Positions 44,587 through 52,121 of a stretch of 64,000 nt of DNA are shown piece after piece. The stretch comes from Granulicella aggregans (GTDB taxonomy: Bacteria; Acidobacteriota; Terriglobia; Terriglobales; Acidobacteriaceae), in the NCBI RefSeq assembly GCF_014203275.1, contig NZ_JACHIP010000003.1:620001-684000 (forward strand), written 5' to 3'. The notes beneath the pieces were generated by a model that saw only the letters and a list, made by a program, of their open reading frames with translations, did not search any database and was not told the DNA's origin. A program made the translations under genes and the position numbers. Each line of letters starts with the position of its first letter. Position 1 is the first letter of the stretch.

Positions 44587-47500
44587 TTAGATCCCGAGAG
44601 CTTCGGTGGCTGGTGCTGCATGGCTGACGTCTGTCGTCTTACTGCGTACTCGCCGGAAGCGATGCAGGTAGAGATAGATCACCGGCGTTACATACAGGGT
44701 GACCGTCTGCGAGAGCAGAAGTCCACCGGTGACGGCGATGCCGAGAGGACGGCGCGCTTCACCGCCGACACCTTGTCCTAATGCGATGGGAGCTGCGCCG
44801 AGCAAAGCCGCCATAGTCGTCATCATGATGGGGCGGAAGCGCTTGAGACATCCTTGGTAGATAGCCTGTTCAGGCTTCATCCCCTCATTTCGCTCGGCGT
44901 CAATCGCGAAGTCGACGATCATGATGGCGTTCTTCTTGACGATGCCGATGAGCAGGATGATCCCGAGGAAAGAGTAGAGGTTGAGGTCTTGCCCGAAGAT
45001 CAGGAGCGTGAGCAGCGCGCCAATGGCGGCGGCGGGAAGGCCGGAGAGGATTGTGATGGGGTGGATCAGGCTCTCGTAGAGAATGCCGAGAACGAGATAG
45101 ATGACCATCACCGCGATGATAAGCAGGAGGCCGAGACCTTTGAGTGAACTCTGAAACTGTGCGGCGGTTCCCCGAAAAGTGAAGTTCATGCTGGCAGGGA
45201 TGCCGATCTCGGAGGCGGCCCGGCGCACGGCTTGGGTTGCGTTATCAAGCGATATGCCGGGCTTGAGATCGAAGTGAAACGTGACGGCGGGAAACTGCCC
45301 GAGATGGTTGACGGCAAGGGGGGCGACTGTCTGGCTGAGCGTGGTGACGGCCGAAAGAGGAACAAGCCTGCCAGAACCAGATGCGAGATAGATGCTGCCG
45401 ATCGCTTCCGGATCGCGCTGATATTGCGGAGCCACTTCGAGGATGACGTCGTACTGCTGCGACGCGACGGTGATGGTATTGGCGCGGCGGTTGCCAAAGG
45501 CGTCGTAAAGAGTATTCGCAATCTTTTCGGGATCGACGTTGAGGGACATGGCGAGGTCCCGGCGGATGTCGACGTTGACGCGAGGCGCGCTCATCTGGAG
45601 GTCAGTCGAGACGTTGGCGAGTTCAGGCAGCGAGTCTAGCTTGCTCTTGAGTCGAGGAGCCCAGCGGTAGAGCTGGTCGGCATCAGGGCCTTGGAGTGCG
45701 GCAGAGTACTGAGAGCGCGACTCACTCTGTCCGAGGTCGATGAAGTCCGGCTGACGGAGATAGACCTTGAGCCCGGGAATGCGATCAAGCTGTTTTTGAA
45801 GATCGGCGATGATGACTTTCACGTTCGGCCTATGACGGTCCTGGTGGAGATTGATCCATAGCCATCCTCCATTCTGAGAGAAGACCCCGGAGAGATTGCT
45901 CTGCATCCAGGGAACGGTGCTCATAACTTTATTTACTTGCTCTCCGGCGGAGATCATCTGGGCGAAGGAGCTGTCCTGCGATGCCTCCATGGAGCCGGAG
46001 ATGCCGCCAACATCGACAGTGGGCATGAAGCTCTTGGGCACGATGGCGAAGAGCACGGCGGTCGCGATCGTCATTGCGATGGTCGCCACGATCACCGCGC
46101 GCGGATGACGCAGGACAAGATCAAGGGAACGCCGATAGCCGCCTTCAAGCGCTGCGTGGAAGCGCTCGGTGCGATGGTGAAACCAGCTGTCCGCGTGGGC
46201 GCGCTCGCTGAGAAAACGGCTGCAGAGCATTGGGGTGAGAGTGAGGGCAGAGACGCCGGACAACAGGATGGACACGGTAATGGTGACGGCGAACTCGCGC
46301 AGGACGCGACCAAGAACACCTTCAAGGAAGAGGATCGGAAGAAAGACGGCGACGAGCGAAAGCGTCATGGAGATGATGGTGAAGCCGACCTCCGCAGAGC
46401 CAGCGAGCGCAGCGTCAAGGCGGGACTTTCCCATCTCACGATGGCGAACGATGTTCTCGAGCATGACAATGGCGTCATCGACGACGAAGCCCACGGAGAG
46501 CGTGATGGCCATCATGGAAAACATGTTGATGGTGTAGCCGAGAAGACGCATCACGATGAAGGAGCCAAGGATCGAGACAGGGATGGTCGCGCTGGCGATT
46601 AGCGTCGAAGAGACTGTTCCGAGAAACGCGAAGATGACCAGCACGACAAGCACGATGGTGATGGCTAGGGTCCAGTTGACGTCGGCGATAGAGTCGCGAA
46701 CGATGTCGGAGTTGTCGGCCACATTGCCGAAGCCTACGCCGGGTGGGAGAACTTCGCGCAGGGATTTGACTGCGGTCTTTACCCGATCAGCGACCTCGAT
46801 GGTGTTCGCGCCGGGCTGCTTGCGAACGGCGAGGATGACACTCCGTTTCCCGTTGATCCAGAAGGTGCGTTTGTCGTTACTGGAGCTGTTCTGAACATTC
46901 GCGACCTGGCTAAGTCGTACCGGAAGCTGGTTGCGGTAGGCCACGACCAGATCAGAAAACTCACCAGCGGTGGTGAGCTGGCTGTTGGCCTGCAGGGAGT
47001 AGTCCCTTGCGCTCCCGTAGAGTGTGCCGGTGGGAAGGCTTGCGCTGTTCGTGGTGAGGGAAGTGCGTATCTGTTCGAGATCGAGGCTATAAGCGGCGAG
47101 CCGTGCGGGATCGACCTGGACTCGAATCGCCGGGCGCTCCGGACCATAGACTTCCACCTGCGAGACACCATTCACTATTGAAAGCTGCTTCGAGACGATC
47201 TGCGTCGCATAACGTGAAAAGTCCTCGAAGGACATGGTCTGCGAGTGCATCTCGAGCCAGATGATCGGATCGTCCGCGGGGTTCACCTTCGAGTACGAGG
47301 GCGGGTCCGGCATGCCGGGTGGCAGGCCGCCGGCCGAGCGGGAGATGGCGGCCTGTACATCCTGCGCCGCGGCATCGACGCTGCGGTTGAGAGCGAACTG
47401 AAGTGTCATCTCACTGTCTCCGACCGAGCTGCTGGAGGTCATGTTTTCGATGCCCGGGATGCGCGAGAATTCGCTCTCAAGCGGAGTGGCAACGGTGGCC

Positions 47501-47679
47501 GCCATTGCGTCGGGATTGGCGCCGGGCAGCGTGGCGGACACATGGATTGTGGGGTACTCCACCTCGGGAAGGTTGCTGACCGGAAGAGAGAGATAGCTGA
47601 GCAGGCCGAATCCCGCGATGGCGGAGATCAAGAGCGTGGTTGTGATCGCGCGACGTATGAAGAATTCAGTAAAGCGCAG
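44587..47679 (-). CDS. RND family multidrug efflux transporter (AcrB/MdtC-like inner membrane pump), probable CTG start
   Basis: A 1030-residue transporter with the usual twelve helices and two large periplasmic loops. The proton-relay helix 4 has GFVVDDAIVMLENIVRH, and the last part has GQGVGGEARRPLGIAVTGG. The family begins with a conserved FTxFFIRRxxxTTLL segment. Here this reads FTEFFIRRAITTTLL and is in frame upstream of any usual start codon. The first codon before it with a ribosome site (AAGAGGTG) is CTG at 47679, whereas TTG at 47631 would cut off half of helix 1. The adaptor gene ends 18 bases upstream. No outer-membrane TolC partner is encoded here. The nearest gene downstream is the convergent GH9. 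Confidence 0.9.
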   Translation of the reverse strand: MRFTEFFIRRAITTTLLISAIAGFGLLSYLSLPVSNLPEVEYPTIHVSATLPGANPDAMAATVATPLESEFSRIPGIENMTSSSSVGDSEMTLQFALNRSVDAAAQDVQAAISRSAGGLPPGMPDPPSYSKVNPADDPIIWLEMHSQTMSFEDFSRYATQIVSKQLSIVNGVSQVEVYGPERPAIRVQVDPARLAAYSLDLEQIRTSLTTNSASLPTGTLYGSARDYSLQANSQLTTAGEFSDLVVAYRNQLPVRLSQVANVQNSSSNDKRTFWINGKRSVILAVRKQPGANTIEVADRVKTAVKSLREVLPPGVGFGNVADNSDIVRDSIADVNWTLAITIVLVVLVIFAFLGTVSSTLIASATIPVSILGSFIVMRLLGYTINMFSMMAITLSVGFVVDDAIVMLENIVRHREMGKSRLDAALAGSAEVGFTIISMTLSLVAVFLPILFLEGVLGRVLREFAVTITVSILLSGVSALTLTPMLCSRFLSERAHADSWFHHRTERFHAALEGGYRRSLDLVLRHPRAVIVATIAMTIATAVLFAIVPKSFMPTVDVGGISGSMEASQDSSFAQMISAGEQVNKVMSTVPWMQSNLSGVFSQNGGWLWINLHQDRHRPNVKVIIADLQKQLDRIPGLKVYLRQPDFIDLGQSESRSQYSAALQGPDADQLYRWAPRLKSKLDSLPELANVSTDLQMSAPRVNVDIRRDLAMSLNVDPEKIANTLYDAFGNRRANTITVASQQYDVILEVAPQYQRDPEAIGSIYLASGSGRLVPLSAVTTLSQTVAPLAVNHLGQFPAVTFHFDLKPGISLDNATQAVRRAASEIGIPASMNFTFRGTAAQFQSSLKGLGLLLIIAVMVIYLVLGILYESLIHPITILSGLPAAAIGALLTLLIFGQDLNLYSFLGIILLIGIVKKNAIMIVDFAIDAERNEGMKPEQAIYQGCLKRFRPIMMTTMAALLGAAPIALGQGVGGEARRPLGIAVTGGLLLSQTVTLYVTPVIYLYLHRFRRVRSKTTDVSHAAPATEALGI

Positions 47680-47697
47680 GGAACACCTCTTCCGGAC

Positions 47698-48924
47698 TTA
47701 GCGAAGAATCTGCGAGCTTGTATTGAGAGGCGTCACGCGGGCACCGGGAGTAAGGCGCAACTGGCCTTCGGTCACAACCGTGTCTCCGGGATCGAGGCCG
47801 CTGCCAAGAACGGCGATCTCAGTGACAACCTGCGGCGCTGACGTTGGCGGGCGATACGTCCTGAGCACGGTGACGGGCACCATCGTTGCAACATTCGATT
47901 TAATCCGCCACGCATAAGCACCTTCGAGGCCCTGTTGAACCGCAGACTGCGGGATGACGAGCTGATGCGTATCCACCCGCAGGCGGAGGCGAACGTTCAC
48001 GAACTGGCCGGGCCAGAGTGTGCGATCGACGTTCGAGAACGTGGCCTTCAACCGGACGGTGCCCGTCGTGGGATCGACAGCGTTATCGATGAACTCGAGG
48101 CGGCCCGTCGCGGAAGGACGGTCGCCGTTGTCGGCCCCTACCTCCAGCGAGCCGGCTGCGTTGAGTCGTTGCACCTCTGCGAGCGCCTGTTCCGGCACAC
48201 CGAACGTCACACGGATGGGCGCGAGTTGAAGCAGCGTGACGAGGGTCGTGTCGTTCTGAAGAACAACGTTGCCGGCCTTGACCGCGACGGCACCGGCACG
48301 CCCCGAGATGGGCGCGGTGACATCGGAGAAGTTGAGCTGAAGCTGTGTCTGCTCCAAGCGGGCACGATCGGCTTTGACGGCTCCTGCTGCCGCGGCAATG
48401 GCGGCCTGATCGGCGTGAAGACTGGAGCGGGCGCTGTCGCCAGCGGTGACGGCCTGATTGACCGCCTGGCCTGAGAGGACGCCAAGCTGCCCCAGCTTCA
48501 CCGCAATATCGGAATCTGCCTGGTGCTGCTTTTGCGAGGCCTCATCGCGCGCTGCAACCGCGGTGGCTTGCTGTTCCATGGCGATGTCGCGGTCGAGCTC
48601 CGCCTGTTGCTGCGCCTGTTGGCGACTCATCGTGTCGCGATCGATAGTGAAGAGGAGCTGGCCCTTTATGACATCCTGACCTTCGGCGAAGTCGACGGCT
48701 CTGATCTGTCCGGCGATCCGCGGCTTGACGTCGACACGCTCAACGGCCTCAACATTGCCGACCGCCGCAATATCCAGGGGCACATCCTGCGATACCACCT
48801 GGGTAATGCGAACGGGGACAGCTTCCGATGAAGACGCATCGGCGTGGACCACCGAGCGGGAACACGATGCAAGTGGGATGCACATCAACATGCATGCAAG
48901 CGCCAAGGTCTTGTTTCCCTTCAT
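47698..48924 (-). CDS. RND efflux periplasmic adaptor lipoprotein (HlyD/AcrA family)
   Basis: A 408-residue membrane fusion protein. The signal ends in a lipobox (CIPLASC), so it is anchored by lipid. The biotinyl-lipoyl half-motifs lie in VDVKPRIAGQIRAVDFAEGQDVIKGQLLFTID and in SDVTAPISGRAGAVAVKAGNVV. A long alpha-hairpin rich in Gln and Ala lies between them, and a beta-barrel follows (LWPGQFVNVRLRLR). It links the RND pump encoded immediately downstream to an outer-membrane channel. A GAGGTG ribosome site stands seven bases before the ATG. The two-component genes on the other strand share its promoter region and may control it. Confidence 0.92.
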   Translation of the reverse strand: MKGNKTLALACMLMCIPLASCSRSVVHADASSSEAVPVRITQVVSQDVPLDIAAVGNVEAVERVDVKPRIAGQIRAVDFAEGQDVIKGQLLFTIDRDTMSRQQAQQQAELDRDIAMEQQATAVAARDEASQKQHQADSDIAVKLGQLGVLSGQAVNQAVTAGDSARSSLHADQAAIAAAAGAVKADRARLEQTQLQLNFSDVTAPISGRAGAVAVKAGNVVLQNDTTLVTLLQLAPIRVTFGVPEQALAEVQRLNAAGSLEVGADNGDRPSATGRLEFIDNAVDPTTGTVRLKATFSNVDRTLWPGQFVNVRLRLRVDTHQLVIPQSAVQQGLEGAYAWRIKSNVATMVPVTVLRTYRPPTSAPQVVTEIAVLGSGLDPGDTVVTEGQLRLTPGARVTPLNTSSQILR

Positions 48925-49245
48925 ACGTGCTCACCTCTCAGTTCAGATTGGCCCCATATGCTTCGCGTGAAAACCGATATGCAGCCAGAGACGCAAAGGG
49001 TGCAGGGAGCAACGCCGAATGCGCGGCGGAAATCTCTCGCTAGAGAGGTCAGCCCGCTCAGACAGGTTTACGAAAGTGCGTTGCGGCTAGTGATGCCTAA
49101 GGAGCGCAAAGCACGTTGCCTGCAATAAAACGGAGTTTCGCTGCAAATGTCTTGATGGCGCGGCGAGGGCAGGTGATCCTGACGCTTGAACGTTCTGCCG
49201 AACGAATCGCGGAACGCGGTAGATTTACTTAGGAAAGAAGCAGCC
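48925..49245. other. Divergent promoter region between the RND operon and the LytS/LytTR pair
   Basis: About 320 bases without a supportable gene; short open frames here lack ribosome sites and family motifs. An AGGAAAG ahead of 49246 is the ribosome site of the kinase gene, and GAGGTG at its left end serves the adaptor gene. I see no clear -35/-10 pair or LytTR-type direct repeat by eye, but a LytTR site would be expected here if the pair is autoregulated or controls the pump. Confidence 0.5.
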
Positions 49246-50406
49246 ATGCAGGTTGACGGAATCGACGACATGAACGCTTCCACGACAGTTTCGCAGTATC
49301 AGAACACTTCGGCGATCTCTGAAGACACATCTTCTGAACGAGCGATCACGCCGCTCAGCAGAGACCTGAACGGGTACGCAGTGATTGTGCCCTTCGCGGC
49401 GATCCTGGCATTCGCAACGGCAGCCGAGTGCGGGTCCGTGACGCATCCAGCGTCGCTGGTCTACGGTGCGGTCCTGTGGGGATGGTGGGGCACACTTGCG
49501 TGTCTCCTGTGGAAGCTCGCGCCACGATTGCCGATCGTCTCCGGCCTTTCGGTTAAGATGATTCTGCTGCACGGCGTTGCCGGATCGGTGTTGGCTCTGC
49601 TTCATCTGCTCATGCTGTGGGGGATCGGCTTCCCCCTTGGTTGGGGACCCTTGGATCAACACATGATGTGGGGCATACTCTTCAACATCAACCGCTTTGG
49701 CATCGAGATACTGCTATACGGATTCATCATCGGGATCACCGGAATCGTTCAATACAAGCTGCGTGCGCAGCGCGATGCCATACGATCTCTCGAGCTTCAG
49801 AAGCAGCTCTCATCGGCTCAACTGCGGGCACTGCAAATGCAACTGCAACCTCACTTTCTCTTCAACACGCTGAACGCGATTACTACGTTGGTGGAGCTGG
49901 GGAGACAGAGCGAGGCGGTCGAGATGCTGTCCCATTTGAATCTGATACTGAAGAGCACCTTGAAGCGGACGACTCCCGAGAAGGTTCCTCTGTCCCAGGA
50001 GTTGGAGATGATCGACAACTATCTTGCAATCGAGCAGATTCGATTCGCGGACCGGCTGCAGGTGCAGATTAAGGTTGACCCCGGAGCGCTGGATGGCATG
50101 GTGCCGTGTTTCCTGTTGCAGCCGATCGTCGAGAACGCGATCCGCCACGGGATCGCGCATTGTGTGAGTGCAGGAAAGGTGGAGGCCTCTGCAAGGCGCG
50201 ATGGCGCAAACCTGCTCCTGAAGGTTCGCGACACCGGAGCGGACGCCGGCACGCCCGCCCAGAACGGACACGGCATCGGGCTGAAGAATACGCGAGAACG
50301 GCTTATGCACTTCTATCGAGATGAATTCGCAATGAAAGCTCTGCCGCTTGCCGAGGGCGGCTTTGAGGTCGCGATCACCATTCCTTATGAGCCGCAGGCG
50401 AGATGA
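49246..50406 (+). CDS. LytS/YehU-type membrane sensor histidine kinase
   Basis: A 386-residue protein with AGGAAAG before the ATG at 49246. Four hydrophobic segments (AVIVPFAAILAFA, LVYGAVLWGWWGTLACLLW, ILLHGVAGSVLALLHLLMLW, GIEILLYGFIIGITGI) are followed by a short coiled coil. The His_kinase domain has the phospho-acceptor motif QPHFLFNTLN, and a HATPase domain has QPIVENAIRHG and GIGLKNTRERL. This is the LytS-like class with a 4TM sensor. The response regulator starts within its stop codon (ATGA), so the two are cotranslated. The frame extends upstream to a TTG at 49186 without a ribosome site. The ligand is unknown. Confidence 0.9.
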   Translation: MQVDGIDDMNASTTVSQYQNTSAISEDTSSERAITPLSRDLNGYAVIVPFAAILAFATAAECGSVTHPASLVYGAVLWGWWGTLACLLWKLAPRLPIVSGLSVKMILLHGVAGSVLALLHLLMLWGIGFPLGWGPLDQHMMWGILFNINRFGIEILLYGFIIGITGIVQYKLRAQRDAIRSLELQKQLSSAQLRALQMQLQPHFLFNTLNAITTLVELGRQSEAVEMLSHLNLILKSTLKRTTPEKVPLSQELEMIDNYLAIEQIRFADRLQVQIKVDPGALDGMVPCFLLQPIVENAIRHGIAHCVSAGKVEASARRDGANLLLKVRDTGADAGTPAQNGHGIGLKNTRERLMHFYRDEFAMKALPLAEGGFEVAITIPYEPQAR

Positions 50407-51179
50407 GAATGAGAGCCTTGATCGCCGATGACGAGCCGCTGGCCAGAGAGCGCTTGCGCTTTCTTCTCGCCGGAAATGACGAGGTAGAACTGGTCGGCGA
50501 ATGCAGGAACGGAGCCGAGGTACTGGCATCTCTGAAGGGTCTGCAGATCGATCTTCTCTTCCTCGATATCGAGATGCCAGGCAAAGGTGGCTTTGAAGTG
50601 ATCGAGCAGAGGGGTGCCGCCCAAATGCCGGTCACAGTCTTTGTAACAGCGCACAACCAGCATGCGCTCCATGCGTTTGAGGTGCATGCGTTCGACTACC
50701 TGACCAAGCCTGTCGAGAGGGAACGGCTGCAGGCCACCCTGACGCGCGCCAGGGAACGGATTGCCTCGAATGCCGCTCTGCTAAATCAGGAACGCCTGAA
50801 GCAGGTGCTGACTGAGGCAGGAATGCGCGGGGGCGGCGGGAAAGAGTATCCCAAGCGGCTGCTGGTACCGAACGGGGCCAGGGACGTGGTCGTCAATATC
50901 CAGGAGATCGAATGGATCGAGGCTGCGGACTATTACTCCTGTCTCCATGTTGGAACCAAGAGCTTCATGCTGCGTGAGACAGTAAAGCACTTGGTGAACA
51001 CTCTTGATCCTGCTCGGTTTGTGCGGATCCATCGCTCAACGATTGTGAATATGGACTATGTCTGCGAGGTGGCGCGAGAGGGCCGTGGCGAGGCATCCGT
51101 GCTCCTGACACGCGGACAGCGGCTGAAGATGAGCAAGAACGGATGGCAGAATCTGGTCGCCGCGAGCAGGTCCGTCTGA
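50403..51179 (+). CDS. LytTR family response regulator
   Basis: A 258-residue protein. The receiver domain (1 to 120) has the acidic pair in LIADDEPLAR, the phospho-Asp in LLFLDIEMPGKGG and the Lys in FDYLTKPVERE. The C-terminal LytTR DNA-binding domain (about 150 to 258) has VNIQEIEWIEAADYYS, RETVKHLV and FVRIHRSTIVNMDYV. It overlaps the kinase gene by four bases. LytTR regulators bind direct repeats and often control efflux, virulence or envelope functions. The neighbouring RND operon is an obvious candidate target. Confidence 0.92.
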   Translation: MRMRALIADDEPLARERLRFLLAGNDEVELVGECRNGAEVLASLKGLQIDLLFLDIEMPGKGGFEVIEQRGAAQMPVTVFVTAHNQHALHAFEVHAFDYLTKPVERERLQATLTRARERIASNAALLNQERLKQVLTEAGMRGGGGKEYPKRLLVPNGARDVVVNIQEIEWIEAADYYSCLHVGTKSFMLRETVKHLVNTLDPARFVRIHRSTIVNMDYVCEVAREGRGEASVLLTRGQRLKMSKNGWQNLVAASRSV

Positions 51180-51237
51180 ATACGCATGAGTCCCTGCACG
51201 TATCCAGATCCAAACTCACACAGCCAGGAATTGTCCT

Positions 51238-51800
51238 TTAGGCGGGCAGCAATCCTGCTGTGCGATAACTCTCGATTAGGCTGTCGTAAAGTGCGATATC
51301 TGCCCTGCTCCTCGCCATCAATTGAGCATCGACGATCCCCGAGTAGATGGCGCGCGCTCGCTTCTCAGCCTCTCTAGGGCTTGCAACCTTAGCGGCAACC
51401 AACATCTTCTTCAGCCACGCAATGTTGACGTCAGCAAACGCTTGGACCTCCGTTCTCACTTCGTCAGGCAAATCGTCAAATTGAGCGGACATAAAGCTGC
51501 AGAGGCAGATGCGGTTCTCGTTCTCCAGTGCCCAGCGAAAGGTCTCCGCGGTAGCGGAGCAGAGCGTCCAGCGGCTTCGATGAATCTTCGAGCAGCGACT
51601 CAAGATAAGCCGCAGCATCCTCCCAGTAGCGCTTCGCCACCGCAGTGGCCATCCGCTTTGCCCGGAAAGTGGTAGTAGATGCTAGCGGCCTTAATCCCGA
51701 CCTGTTCGGCCAGATTACGGAAGTTCAATACTGCATATCCGTGAGCTTGAGCCGTCAACTTAGCCGCAGCCAGGATCTCTTCGCGAGCGTTTGCACTCAT
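51238..51800 (-). pseudogene. TetR/AcrR family regulator, disrupted by two frameshifts
   Basis: The reading frame starts at ATG 51800 with a perfect AGGAGG six bases before it and encodes the HTH (SANAREEILAAAKLTAQAHG, LAEQVGIKAASIYYHFPGKAD). Near 51655 the protein continues in another frame as MATAVAKRYWEDAAAYLESL and EDSSKPLDALLRYR. Near 51550 it moves to the third frame as TFRWALENENRICLCSFMSA to the end. Each piece matches the next part of an ordinary TetR protein, so an intact gene has lost reading continuity twice. It could be real decay or sequencing error. It diverges from a broken amidase gene, its likely former target. Confidence 0.75.
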
Positions 51801-51870
51801 CACGAACCTCCTACTCATCCGAGATCTTGATCCCCTAACCTGCCAAGTGGCAGGTAGAGAGAGGGACGCA

Positions 51871-52052
51871 ATGAGCAATGAACTATCTATTCCGACGCAA
51901 CCAGGCTGGCTGAACTGATCCGCACGCGCGAGGTCTCTCCAGTCGAAGTCATGAAAGCACATCTCGATCGCATCGAAGCTGTAAACCCGAAGGTGAATGC
52001 GATTGTTACGATCGTCGAGGATGCGTTGGAGTTCGCCAGGGTAAGGGAGTGA
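51871..52052 (+). pseudogene. N-terminal remnant of an amidase (GatA/AmiE-signature family) gene
   Basis: The ATG at 51871 has an AGAGGG ribosome site and gives MSNELS, but the frame meets a stop after fifteen codons. In another frame the amidase N terminus follows directly: SDATRLAELIRTREVSPVEV then MKAHLDRIEAVNPKVNAIVT, ending at a stop at 52050. No Ser-Ser-Lys catalytic region remains; the following bases lead to the 3' end of the GGDEF-EAL gene within 70 bases. The gene is both frameshifted and deleted. Together with the frameshifted TetR gene, read the opposite way from the same region, it is a dead regulator-enzyme pair. Confidence 0.7.
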
Positions 52053-52121
52053 GCAGGCGAATCGATGTGACCTCACATGGATTGGCAGATACCAATTCAT
52101 TCGATTCCGCATTTACCGGCC

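Noticed and set aside
45937..46602. Plus-strand frame of 221 codons opposite the RND pump
   Set aside because: Low-complexity His/Asp/Gly/Lys-rich sequence, a mirror of the pump codons.
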